A DNA stretch of 64,000 nucleotides from assembly GCF_038443705.2 (NCBI RefSeq), contig NZ_CP151767.2, positions 2,719,501 through 2,783,500 of the forward strand, read 5' to 3'. How positions within the stretch are numbered: the first letter of the stretch is position 1; every line of letters begins with the position of its first letter. Under the pieces are notes generated by a model. It was given only the letters and a program-made list of their open reading frames with translations. It was not told the origin of the DNA and did not search any database. This DNA comes from Yoonia sp. SS1-5. Its GTDB lineage: Bacteria > Pseudomonadota > Alphaproteobacteria > Rhodobacterales > Rhodobacteraceae. The translations under genes and the position numbers were made by a program. Of this stretch, positions 42,373 to 51,222 are shown piece by piece.

Positions 42373-43971
42373 TTATGCGCGTTCCTTTGCAGCGGGGTCT
42401 TCGATCCAATCCTGTAGGATCTGAATGGTTTCTTCCTCGCGGTCCGCAATCATATTTCGCAGGCGCGAGACAGGGTCCTCGTCGGGCGAGGCAATCATCC
42501 CGACATCACCTCCCATGAAGTCGCCCATTGTGTCGTCACTGATCGCCATCGTCATCGGTGGCACGACATCGTCGGCCTCAGACAAGTCGCCTGATGACTC
42601 AATCAGCTGCTGCGACGACATCTGTGTCAAAATCGGACGCACGACGAATAGGCCGAGTATCAGGGATACCAGCGCCAGAACCCCGATTTGGATAAGCCGC
42701 ATAATATCCAGCGGTACCCGTGCAGACGATGCCAACGCTTCGGTGCCGAGCACGGAAGCAGGCTCAAACGACATTGATTTCAGTGTGATAATGTCGCCGC
42801 GCGCCGCATCAATGCCGACGGCAGATGCCACGAGATCTCGCAATGCATCGAGTTCCTCTTCGCTGCGCGCTGTTGTTGTGGCGTTGCCGTCTGGGCCTAC
42901 GACAGAAGCCTCATTTACCAGCACAGCAACGGTAAGCCGCTTGACTGCCCCGGCGGCGCGCACCAATTGACGTTCTGTCTGCGATACTTCGTAATTTGTC
43001 AGTGCGCGGCTCTCGCTGTTTTCGTTCGTGGATCGCCCGTTTTCACCGCCCGCATCCCCATCCGGCAGGTTGGATGCGACAGTGACATTTCCGTTTCGAC
43101 TATCGGATGATGTGCCGGCTGTTTCGGTAACGTCCGTACTGATCGCAACGCGGCTGTCCGGATCAACTCTGCGCTCGATAATCGACTCCGTCTCTGTGAC
43201 GGTGTCGATGCTCACCTCGACCAGCGCATTGCCCGGACCGACCCGGGCGGCAAGCAGTCTTTCCGCACGCTGCTTGAGCTCACGCGCTCTTTCATCGCCA
43301 TTCGTCGCCGCGATGCTGTCACCGCTTTCGGACAGCAGGCCACCATCGCCGTCGATAATTGCGACCGCTTCTGGCGCAAGGCCAGGAACGGCTGATCCAA
43401 CCAGATACTGCAGTGCCTTGACCTGCTGGGCGGACAAACTGCCGGCACCGCTTGAGACTGTCACCGCTGCGGTGGCGACATGGTCCCGCTGAAACGGTCG
43501 ATTTGCCGGCACCGAGATATGAACCCGCGCCGAACGAATGTGAGGGCTGGCGACAATTGTGCGCGCCAATTCACCTTCTCGCGCACGCCAATAGGCGGCG
43601 TCGAACATTTGCGAGGTGGTGCTGAAACCCGACAATTCATCGAGAATCTCGTATCCTTGATTCCCGTTGGCGGGCAAGCCATTGCCTGCCAACGACATCC
43701 GAACGCTGTCACGATCCGCGGTCGGTACATAGATTGCAGCGCCTCGCACCTCGTAAGGGACACCACTTTGATCAAGAGCGGTAATTACATCCCCTGCTGC
43801 ACCTGCTTCCAACCCCCCGAACAGCAGCGACATATCTTTGTCACCTGCGCCCCGCGCCAAGAATAAAACGGCTGCAAACATGGCCAGTGTTGCAATGACC
43901 ACCATCAGTCGACGGCGTCCATCCAAAGACGACCAAACAGAATTAAGACTTTGCAATTGGTTCTCCACCAT
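42373..43971 (-). CDS. fliF: flagellar MS-ring protein FliF
   Basis: This is a 532-aa MS-ring protein. The first membrane helix is RRLMVVIATLAMFAAVLFLA. The ring-building motif domain contains LLFGGLEAGAAGDVITALDQ and QGYEILDELSGFSTTSQMFD. A second membrane helix is LIQIGVLALVSLILGLFVVR. The C-terminal FliG-binding tail has MIADREEETIQILQDWIED. The ATG at 43971 (MVENQLQSLNSVW) gives the expected short N-terminus. It is the first gene of fliF-fliH-fliN-fliP, divergent from fliL across about 100 nt. Confidence 0.94.
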   Translation of the reverse strand: MVENQLQSLNSVWSSLDGRRRLMVVIATLAMFAAVLFLARGAGDKDMSLLFGGLEAGAAGDVITALDQSGVPYEVRGAAIYVPTADRDSVRMSLAGNGLPANGNQGYEILDELSGFSTTSQMFDAAYWRAREGELARTIVASPHIRSARVHISVPANRPFQRDHVATAAVTVSSGAGSLSAQQVKALQYLVGSAVPGLAPEAVAIIDGDGGLLSESGDSIAATNGDERARELKQRAERLLAARVGPGNALVEVSIDTVTETESIIERRVDPDSRVAISTDVTETAGTSSDSRNGNVTVASNLPDGDAGGENGRSTNENSESRALTNYEVSQTERQLVRAAGAVKRLTVAVLVNEASVVGPDGNATTTARSEEELDALRDLVASAVGIDAARGDIITLKSMSFEPASVLGTEALASSARVPLDIMRLIQIGVLALVSLILGLFVVRPILTQMSSQQLIESSGDLSEADDVVPPMTMAISDDTMGDFMGGDVGMIASPDEDPVSRLRNMIADREEETIQILQDWIEDPAAKERA

Positions 43972-44074
43972 TTTGGCATTCTGCCGAATAGGTCCGTTGT
44001 GAACGATTAGGATTAACAATCGGTTAGGGCTTGCCGGGTATTGAATGAAGAAATCTCAGGCCAGCGAGGGCATC

Positions 44075-44569
44075 ATGGCAGACGAGGCCGCATCCGAAGA
44101 CGACCCGCCCAAGAAAGGGTCAAAGAAACCTATTCTGATTGGTTTAGTCCTGGCGGTTGCTGGCGGTGGTGGCGGTTTTTTCGCCGCGCAGTCGGGCGCA
44201 TTGGACAGTATAACGGGGGCAGAGCCGAAGGGTGAGCAAGCCGCAGAGGCTAAATCATCGGCCGCGCCGGAAATAGCGTTTGTCGCGATCGACCCGTTGG
44301 TTATTTCGTTGCCCGGATCGGGTGGTCGCAGTCACCTGCGATTTGCAGCCCAACTGGAAGTACCCCCTGCCTATGTCACAGAAGTAGAAGCAATAAAGCC
44401 CAGGGTTGTCGATGTGCTCAACAGCTATTTGCGCGCCGTGGAATTGGCCGAACTGGAAGATCCGGCGATCCTGATCCGGCTGCGCGGGCAAATGCTGCGC
44501 CGGGTCCAGATTGTTGCCGGTGAAGGTCGGGTGAATGACTTACTGATCATGGAATTTGTATTGAGCTAG
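44075..44569 (+). CDS. fliL: flagellar basal body-associated protein FliL (copy 1)
   Basis: This is a 164-aa single-pass inner-membrane protein. A basic Lys-rich leader (DPPKKGSKK) precedes a membrane helix (PILIGLVLAVAGGGGGFFAA), and the periplasmic FliL domain holds FVAIDPLVISLPGSGGRSHL and VNDLLIMEFVLS at the end. FliL surrounds the stator and stabilises it. I use ATG 44075, which follows GCGAGGGC; an ATG at 44045 would add 10 residues but has no ribosome binding site. It begins the stator operon fliL - 118 aa - motE-like - motA - 744 aa. Confidence 0.88.
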   Translation: MADEAASEDDPPKKGSKKPILIGLVLAVAGGGGGFFAAQSGALDSITGAEPKGEQAAEAKSSAAPEIAFVAIDPLVISLPGSGGRSHLRFAAQLEVPPAYVTEVEAIKPRVVDVLNSYLRAVELAELEDPAILIRLRGQMLRRVQIVAGEGRVNDLLIMEFVLS

Positions 44570-44579
44570 GAGTGGCAAG

Positions 44580-44936
44580 ATGACGATGATCGCCGATACA
44601 CTGTTGATCGCAGGGGCGCTTGGCGCGGGGCTATACTGTTACGTACTCGCGCGTAGATTGCGCCGTTTCACCGACCTTGAAAAAGGGGTTGGCGGTGCTG
44701 TTGCTGTTTTATCCGCACAGGTTGATGATTTGACAAAGACCCTCGACCAGGCGCGAAGCAGCGCGCAGTCCTCTGTTGACCGGCTGGATGATGTCAGTAG
44801 CCGGGCCGAGACAGCCGCCCAGCGACTTGAGCTGCTGATGGCGTCACTGCATGACTTACCCGATCCCGCCGCTGCGCGTCCGGTTGATAGCCCGTTTTTC
44901 GTGCGGCGACAGACGCAGCCGGAGGGACGCCAGTGA
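44580..44936 (+). CDS. small membrane protein, DUF6468-like, between fliL and motE-like gene
   Basis: This 118-aa protein has an N-terminal membrane helix (ADTLLIAGALGAGLYCYVLA), then LARRLRRFTDLEKGVGGAVA. The coiled-coil region (LSAQVDDLTKTLDQARSSAQ) leads to an Ala-rich helix and a Pro-rich tail. The segment RRLRRFTDLEKG recalls the alphaproteobacterial DUF6468 domain found beside fliL, an assignment I hold tentatively. It lies 10 nt after fliL and overlaps the next gene by 4 nt. A role around the stator or basal body is inferred from position only. Confidence 0.72.
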   Translation: MTMIADTLLIAGALGAGLYCYVLARRLRRFTDLEKGVGGAVAVLSAQVDDLTKTLDQARSSAQSSVDRLDDVSSRAETAAQRLELLMASLHDLPDPAAARPVDSPFFVRRQTQPEGRQ

Positions 44937-45505
44937 CGAAATCAACCCGTGGCCGCTCACGCCGTGGCACGTTGAATATTATCGCCGGACTATTGATTGC
45001 CTCTGCTTTTGTCCGAGGTATCGCTGACATCGGCCCGGCGCTTGCCAATAACGCGCCAGACGACCTGACAGAGGTTATGACGGTACCCGATACGCCGACG
45101 GATACCGCAAGCCTAGTCGAGGCATTTCAACAGCGCGAAGCCCGGCTCGCGGCGCGCGAGGCGTCCTTCCGCGATCGGATGCAAGCCTTGCGTGTTGCGG
45201 AAATCGAAATTGAGGAAAAGCTGGAAGAACTACGGCGGGCCGAAGAATCGCTTCTTGCCACAATCGCACTCGCCGAAACCGCCGCGGCGACTGATCTTGG
45301 GCAACTGACCAGCGTCTACGAGAATATGAAACCCAAGGAAGCAGCCGCCCTATTTGAGGAAATGCCACCTGAATTTGCCGCCGGTTTTCTGGGCATGATG
45401 CGGCCGGATGCGGCAGCGCTCATCATGACACAGCTGGCGCCGGAAACCGCTTATTCGTTCAGCGTCGTCCTTGCTGGCCGCAACGCCAACGCACCAACGC
45501 AATAG
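44933..45505 (+). CDS. MotE-like protein (MgtE N-terminal-like domain)
   Basis: This 190-aa protein has a membrane anchor or signal (GTLNIIAGLLIASAFVRGIA) and a long coiled coil (FQQREARLAAREASFRDRMQ then ALRVAEIEIEEKLEELRRAE). The C-terminal MgtE_N-like domain contains LTSVYENMKPKEAAALFEEM, FAAGFLGMMRPDAAALIMTQ and LAPETAYSFSVVLAGRN. This is the architecture of MotE, the periplasmic chaperone of MotC in rhizobia, and of FliG/MgtE-like fold proteins. Position directly upstream of motA supports a motility role. The start overlaps the previous stop as ATGA. Confidence 0.8.
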   Translation: MTKSTRGRSRRGTLNIIAGLLIASAFVRGIADIGPALANNAPDDLTEVMTVPDTPTDTASLVEAFQQREARLAAREASFRDRMQALRVAEIEIEEKLEELRRAEESLLATIALAETAAATDLGQLTSVYENMKPKEAAALFEEMPPEFAAGFLGMMRPDAAALIMTQLAPETAYSFSVVLAGRNANAPTQ

Positions 45506-45589
45506 CGATGATAGAAAGTTAACACCTTGGCCTTATGCATTGGAAGGAGTCGAGATCACGCTGCGCGCTGTCAAAGGGAAATGATCTAA

Positions 45590-46459
45590 ATGGTTGGGAT
45601 AATAGGCATTGTTATCATCTTTGTCATGGTCTTTGGCGGGTATCTGCTGGCCGGCGGGAAGATGGGAATCATTCTCAAGGCATTGCCGTTCGAGATGATC
45701 ATGATCGGCGGCGCGGCGATTGGCGCGTTTGTGATCAGCAATGATACCAGTGCGATAAAACATACGCTCAAGGATATGGGCAAGGTGTTTAAGGGGCCAA
45801 AATGGCAGGCCCAAGACTATCGTGATCTGCTGTGTCTGATGTTCGAATTGATCCGCGTCGCACGCACCAACCCTGTTGACCTCGAAAGCCACATTGAGGC
45901 GCCGGATAGCTCATCAATTTTCGGGAAATACCCCAAAATACTCGATGACGCCGAAGCAATTGCCTTGATTTGCGACACGTTGCGGTCCGCGTCAATGAAT
46001 TACGACGATCCCCACCAGGTAGAAGAAATTCTGGAAAAACGGATTGAAGCAACCTTGCATCACAAGATGCATTCGACCCACGCATTGCAAACCGTCGCTG
46101 ACGGGTTACCGGCGCTTGGTATTGTCGCGGCCGTTTTGGGCGTGATCAAGACGATGGCCTCAATCGACCAACCGCCCGAAGTGTTGGGCAAGCTGATTGG
46201 TGGCGCCTTGGTGGGGACCTTCCTCGGCGTCTTTTTGGCCTATGGGCTGGTTGGCCCGTTTTCTGCCAAGGTCAAAGCCGTTGTTGAGGAAGATGCGCAC
46301 TTCCATCAGTTGATCCGAGAAGTTCTTGTGGCCAATCTGCACGCCCATGCCCCCAATATCTGTGTCGAAGTAGGCCGACAAAACATGCCGAGCCATTATC
46401 GTCCGAGCTTTGCAGAGATGGAGGACGCATTGAAAGCAACCAAGCAGAGTGCAGCATGA
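45590..46459 (+). CDS. motA: flagellar stator protein MotA
   Basis: This 289-aa stator subunit has four membrane helices: IIGIVIIFVMVFGGYLLAGG at the N-terminus, FEMIMIGGAAIGAFVIS, and the paired channel helices ADGLPALGIVAAVLGVIKTM and GALVGTFLGVFLAYGLVGPF. A large cytoplasmic loop between helices 2 and 3 carries basic and acidic torque residues. The N-terminus is the long-type found in most proteobacteria. It overlaps the 744-aa gene by 4 nt. Its partner motB lies at 33.0 kb. Confidence 0.96.
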   Translation: MVGIIGIVIIFVMVFGGYLLAGGKMGIILKALPFEMIMIGGAAIGAFVISNDTSAIKHTLKDMGKVFKGPKWQAQDYRDLLCLMFELIRVARTNPVDLESHIEAPDSSSIFGKYPKILDDAEAIALICDTLRSASMNYDDPHQVEEILEKRIEATLHHKMHSTHALQTVADGLPALGIVAAVLGVIKTMASIDQPPEVLGKLIGGALVGTFLGVFLAYGLVGPFSAKVKAVVEEDAHFHQLIREVLVANLHAHAPNICVEVGRQNMPSHYRPSFAEMEDALKATKQSAA

Positions 46460-48690
46460 GATATTGGTGCTTCTTTGCCGCCTTGTTCCTTACCTCCAGC
46501 ATGTCGGCCGCTGCACCGGTCGGCATACAAACGGGCGAGCATGACACTTTTTCAAGAGTCGTCCTCAATATTCCCGAAGGGTCGTCCTGGCAGTTGGGGC
46601 GCGTGCCCGAAGGTTATCTACTCTCACTCGACGTCGAAGAGGGATTCGACCTTGAGGGCTTCTTTGAACGTATCCCACGGGATCGCATCGATGATGTTTC
46701 GCAGGATGCAGAAGCCGGACAACTTGTTTTGTCAGTGAATTGCGTCTGCAAAGCCCGCGCGACACTCTTTTCGCCAATATATCTCGTCATCGACATCGTC
46801 GATGGTGAAGCCGCTGTTGACTCGCCTTTTGAAGCGCCGATTGACCAGCCAACCACTGCCCGCGAGGTCGCAGAAACTTACCGGATACCGAACCGACCTT
46901 TACTACCGGTGGTCCTGCCACGGTCGGCATCAACCCCTGCAGTGGCGCAGGAACCACCCCTAGTTTCAGAACGATCGGCGGCAGTGGCCGAAGATCAGCC
47001 CTCGAACGAAAGCGTCGTGGCAGCAGGCGGCAACCTCCGCGATTTGGAACAATCCATCGCGCAAGGACTCTCTCGCGCACTCACCCAAGGCCTTTTGGAT
47101 GTGAATCCGGATTTGCAGGAAGATCCGCGCGCGGCGCAGCTGGTTCAAAGGCAGCTTGATCAACGTGATCAGCAAGCCGGTCCAGGGCTTCGCACCGAGA
47201 CAAGCATCGACAACCTGGCAATCCTCACCGGGCCCAGCGCCGCGGTGGCACAAGACGGTCAGGTTTGCGTGCAAGCCGACTACGTCGATGTGGCAAAATG
47301 GGGTGATGATCGCCCATTCGCGGTTCAAATCGGCGAAGCACGCTCAAAAATCAGCTCTGAAAGGGATCGCGTGGACCAAACTGCAGTGGAGTCGCTGGCA
47401 CGGAACTATCTCTATTTTGGCTTTGGTCGCGAGGCAAAACAGACGCTGCAAATCGACAATATTGCGTCGGTTGAGCGTCAGTACCTTCTCGCCATTGCAA
47501 ATATTATGGATGCCTACCCAGCCGATAAGGCGCTGTTTTCTTTGCAGGTAAGTTGCAATTCGCCGGTCTCACTCTGGGCCTTATTGGCCAATACTGAGAA
47601 CCCGCTAGACGCCCAAATTGACCGCGCTGCCGTCCTCCGCCATTTCAAGACGCTTCCGGCACATCTACAATCGCACCTCGGACCCACGTTATCAGCGAGG
47701 CTATTGAACCTTGGCGATCAGGATGGTGCGGCACAGGTTCTGCAAAGCGCGCAGACTTTGCCGGAGCCATCGCTCGAGACCGACCTTGCAGAAACGGCAT
47801 TGTTACGCGCCCGCGGCGAACAGGACCAGGCCATCGAACAACTTGCTGACATTGCACAGACAACAACTCGTATCTCGCCCGCCGTCATGACCGAGGTCTT
47901 GCGCGATTCTCTCAGCCAGGGACGGAGCGTGACTGCGGCCGATCACCTGACGGCGGATACACTGAGATACGAAAATCGAGCAAACCCAGAGATCGGCGCG
48001 CTGGCCGTTGCTCAAATCCGTGCATATCTGCAGGATAATAATTTCGACGCCGCGTTCGGTCTTCTCGATGAGGAGGCTGATATTCTTGCTGGGCAACGCG
48101 ACGAACTTGAAAATGAACTGGCGCTATCCGCAGCATCTAATATGGAGAATGCTGCGTTTCTCGAACTGGCATTTGACCCATCTTTCCAGTTGCAAACGAC
48201 CACTGCGGAATATGCCTTTGCAGCAAGGTTGATTGATCTCGGTTTCCCTGATCGTGCGACGATACTTCTCACGTCCCGGCCGGAGGCTGGATTTGACACC
48301 AGAAGGCAAGAATTATTGGCAACGGCATTTCTCGCAAGTGGCCAACCGGGCAGCGCGCGCGAAGTTTTGGAGGGTGTCGCTGGTAATCAGGCAGAGCTGT
48401 TACGACTGGCGGCCGACGATTTATCGGCTGGCGACCAGGTTAGCGCAGATCTGTCAATTGGCGAAGAACAGCCAGCCAGCCAGTGGCGGCGCGGCGCATG
48501 GCAAGAACTATTGCAGTCGGATGATACGCTTCTTCAAGCCGCTTCGTCTGCCGTCAATGACAATGCGATCACAGATTTAGATGATCAGGAGCCCCTTGCC
48601 AGTGGAAGGAACCTCGCCGAGGAGGCTAGTCGAACTCGCGACCTTCTGGACGCTCTGTTGCAGCGGTTTCAAACACCCGAACCTCTGTAA
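46456..48690 (+). CDS. 744-aa exported protein coupled to motA, AMIN-like N-terminus and helical repeats
   Basis: This 744-aa protein has a signal peptide (RYWCFFAALFLTSSMSAAAP). An N-terminal beta domain resembles AMIN/FimV-type peptidoglycan or secretin-associated modules: GEHDTFSRVVLNIPEGSSWQ, LSLDVEEGFDL and FSPIYLVIDIVDGEA. An acidic, Gln-rich linker follows, then about 500 residues of TPR-like helical pairs (YFGFGREAKQTLQIDNIASV, LARGEQDQAIEQL-type repeats, LIDLGFPDRATILLTSR). Two cysteines at VNCVCK may form a disulfide. The start overlaps motA as ATGA. I do not know a named family member. A periplasmic stator accessory, comparable in place to MotC or MotY, is my inference. Confidence 0.75.
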   Translation: MRYWCFFAALFLTSSMSAAAPVGIQTGEHDTFSRVVLNIPEGSSWQLGRVPEGYLLSLDVEEGFDLEGFFERIPRDRIDDVSQDAEAGQLVLSVNCVCKARATLFSPIYLVIDIVDGEAAVDSPFEAPIDQPTTAREVAETYRIPNRPLLPVVLPRSASTPAVAQEPPLVSERSAAVAEDQPSNESVVAAGGNLRDLEQSIAQGLSRALTQGLLDVNPDLQEDPRAAQLVQRQLDQRDQQAGPGLRTETSIDNLAILTGPSAAVAQDGQVCVQADYVDVAKWGDDRPFAVQIGEARSKISSERDRVDQTAVESLARNYLYFGFGREAKQTLQIDNIASVERQYLLAIANIMDAYPADKALFSLQVSCNSPVSLWALLANTENPLDAQIDRAAVLRHFKTLPAHLQSHLGPTLSARLLNLGDQDGAAQVLQSAQTLPEPSLETDLAETALLRARGEQDQAIEQLADIAQTTTRISPAVMTEVLRDSLSQGRSVTAADHLTADTLRYENRANPEIGALAVAQIRAYLQDNNFDAAFGLLDEEADILAGQRDELENELALSAASNMENAAFLELAFDPSFQLQTTTAEYAFAARLIDLGFPDRATILLTSRPEAGFDTRRQELLATAFLASGQPGSAREVLEGVAGNQAELLRLAADDLSAGDQVSADLSIGEEQPASQWRRGAWQELLQSDDTLLQAASSAVNDNAITDLDDQEPLASGRNLAEEASRTRDLLDALLQRFQTPEPL

Positions 48691-49131
48691 GAGAAGTAGC
48701 ATTACTTACCATTTCTCAACCAATTTAGATCAATTGTAAGCAGTGTATTACTGTGGGACGTGATCGGCGATGCTAGGCAGAAAGCCTTTTCTTCGGCACA
48801 TCGAATTTGTGCTGTTTATCTTTCACACGATGCGGCAGCACGTTTGCATGATCATGATGGAAATTCCTGCAAAATTTGGCAAAATAGGTCAGCGACGACA
48901 GAAACAGCTTTGCGCTGAGGCGCCGCAGCCCAACCGCTATCGAACTTCAAGGCTGTCCTATGGATATAGCTGTCCTGCTGATTGGGTTGAATTTCGCAAA
49001 CAAGACCACAAAACCCTATCTCACGAAATGCCAGATGGGTATGAGCCACAGCCTTCGCTCTTTCAGATCACGCCAAAATTGTGCGACGTGTCGTTTGATG
49101 CCGTAACGACCAGGCAGATGGGAACTAATCC
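48691..49131. other. 441-nt gap upstream of flhA
   Basis: This AT-richer stretch separates the stator operon from flhA. A small hairpin AAGTA-GCAT-TACTT lies near 48695-48708, without a T-run. A 121-codon frame (48770-49135) starts at an ATG and ends in an ATGA overlap with flhA. It uses many codons rare in the neighbours (AGA, CTA, ATA), has no strong ribosome binding site and resembles nothing I know. I treat the gap as promoter/leader region for flhA-fliR-flhB, with the frame as a weak gene candidate. Confidence 0.4.
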
Positions 49132-51222
49132 ATGAAGTCCTTGGCGCTGAGTGATATTTTCCAACCCACCATTCTACTGGCAATTGCATTGATGGCCATC
49201 ATCGTGATGATGATTTTGCCCATGCCAGCATGGGTGTTGGACATTGGTTTGGCCGCTTCATTTGCGCTTGCGATCCTGATGTTTACGGTCACGCTGTTCA
49301 TTGAAAGGCCTCTTGATTTCTCGGCCTTTCCGACGGTGCTTTTGGCATCTTTGATGCTTCGCCTTTCGTTGAATGTATCGTCCACGAAGCTGATCATCGG
49401 GGAGGGCCACACCGGTACAGATGCGGCCGGGGACGTGATTGAAGGCTTTGCGATGTTTGTGATGAGCGGCAACGTATTGCTTGGCCTCGTCGTTTTTTGC
49501 GTGCTGCTGATCGTGAATTTTGTGGTGATTAACAAGGGTGCTACACGCATGGCCGAGGTTGGTGCGCGATTTGCACTGGACGCGATGCCAGGTAAGCAGC
49601 TTGCGATTGATAGCGACATGTCAGCGGGCGCAATCGACCACGCAGAGGCAAAGTTGCGGCGCGAGCGTGAGCAGGCCGAAACGACGTTCTTCGGGTCACT
49701 CGATGGTGCGTCGAAATTTGTGAAGGGTGACGCAATAGCTGGTCTTTTGATCACGGCGCTGAACTTGATCATGGGCCTGATAATCGGGATTTCGGTTCAT
49801 GGTATGCCAATAGGGCAAGCCTTTGAAACATATGCGATTTTGACTGTGGGCGACGGACTGGTTTCACAAATTCCAGCGGTCGTCATCTCAATCGCATCGG
49901 CATTATTGTTGGCGCGGGGCGGCGCGACCGGCGCAACTGACCTAGCTTTGGTGCAACAATTGGGAAGACATCCGGCCGCCTTGATGACGGTAGCGATCCT
50001 GATGGCACTTTTTGCGTTGGTGCCCGGACTGCCATTTCTTCCTTTCATCGTCGGGGCTCTTGTTCTTGCTGGCTGCGCATGGGCCATGTCCGCAGCGGCG
50101 CAACGCCGAACGGTCGAGGAAGAGGCCCCAGCTGCGCCGCAAGAAGAAAAGGCAGATACCCTGTCCATGGCGGATGCACTTGATCTCGATGACATCCACG
50201 TCGAATTCGCGCCAGATCTGGTAGATATGGTGCTTGATCCTGGTACCGGATTGGATGCGCGGATCGCAAACATGCGGAACCACGTGGCAACAACCTATGG
50301 TGTCTTGCTTCCGGAAATTCGGCTGACCGACAACGCAGCCCTGACACCTGGTTCCTATGTGGTTCACGTACAGGGGGTTGAGCAGGTTCGTGACAGGTTA
50401 ATGGCCGATCAGGTTCTCGCATTGATTAATGATGGTGAACCCTCTGGATTGCCGGGCGAAACCGTCAAAGAGCCGGTTTACGGCGCGCCGGCTCAATGGA
50501 TCAGTCACGAAAATCAGGAAACTGCGGCGCTTGCCGGGCTCACAACAGTTCAACCTACAGAAGTGCTGGCCACGCATTTGCTTGAGATTGTCAAACGCAA
50601 CTTCCCGCGCTTGTTGACCCATAAAGCGTTGCGGCGTCGCCTCGACGAAATGACCAACCTGAGCGATCCAGATCGCGCGCAAGCCAACAAAACCCTTCTT
50701 GATGAACTTATCCCGGACAAGGTCCCCATGGATGTGTTGTTGTCGGTCTTGCGCTTGCTTTTAGAGGAACGTGTATCGATCAGAAACCTGCCATTGATCC
50801 TTGAGGCGATTGCCGAGGGTCGGCCAATGTTTCAGACCATTGATGGGATAACAGAGCATGTGCGGCAACGACTTGGTTTCCAACTGGTCGCAGAAATGCG
50901 GCGCGCGGATGGGACCATTCCGTTGGTCCAATTGGCACCGGAATGGGAAGATACATTTTCCACATACGAAATCAGGGGTGAGCGCGGCAGCGGCGACGTC
51001 GCCCTGCCCCCGGAGAATTTTAATAAACTCGCCGACAGTATTGCCGAAAAACTTGGGCAAGCAGCCGAAGCCGGCGCATACGCGGCGGTTGTTACCTCCA
51101 TGCGGCGGCGGCGTTTTTTGAGGACTGTGATGACTGCGAAAGGCATCATGAACCCTGTCCTGTCGTTCGAGGAAATTGGCATTGACGCGCGTCCTGCACT
51201 TGTTGGGCTGGTACCAGCGTGA
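49132..51222 (+). CDS. flhA: flagellar export gate protein FlhA
   Basis: This is a 696-aa export-gate protein. The N-terminal half has eight membrane helices with the FHIPEP-type block (DIGLAASFALAILMFTVTLF, LDFSAFPTVLLASLMLRLSL, NVSSTKLII) and GARFALDAMPGKQLAIDSDM then SAGAID in the central loop. The cytoplasmic half contains THKALRRRLDEMTNLSDPDR and ends in DARPALVGLVPA. It forms the nonameric ring that receives substrates and couples proton flow. Its stop overlaps the fliR start by 4 nt. Confidence 0.96.
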   Translation: MKSLALSDIFQPTILLAIALMAIIVMMILPMPAWVLDIGLAASFALAILMFTVTLFIERPLDFSAFPTVLLASLMLRLSLNVSSTKLIIGEGHTGTDAAGDVIEGFAMFVMSGNVLLGLVVFCVLLIVNFVVINKGATRMAEVGARFALDAMPGKQLAIDSDMSAGAIDHAEAKLRREREQAETTFFGSLDGASKFVKGDAIAGLLITALNLIMGLIIGISVHGMPIGQAFETYAILTVGDGLVSQIPAVVISIASALLLARGGATGATDLALVQQLGRHPAALMTVAILMALFALVPGLPFLPFIVGALVLAGCAWAMSAAAQRRTVEEEAPAAPQEEKADTLSMADALDLDDIHVEFAPDLVDMVLDPGTGLDARIANMRNHVATTYGVLLPEIRLTDNAALTPGSYVVHVQGVEQVRDRLMADQVLALINDGEPSGLPGETVKEPVYGAPAQWISHENQETAALAGLTTVQPTEVLATHLLEIVKRNFPRLLTHKALRRRLDEMTNLSDPDRAQANKTLLDELIPDKVPMDVLLSVLRLLLEERVSIRNLPLILEAIAEGRPMFQTIDGITEHVRQRLGFQLVAEMRRADGTIPLVQLAPEWEDTFSTYEIRGERGSGDVALPPENFNKLADSIAEKLGQAAEAGAYAAVVTSMRRRRFLRTVMTAKGIMNPVLSFEEIGIDARPALVGLVPA

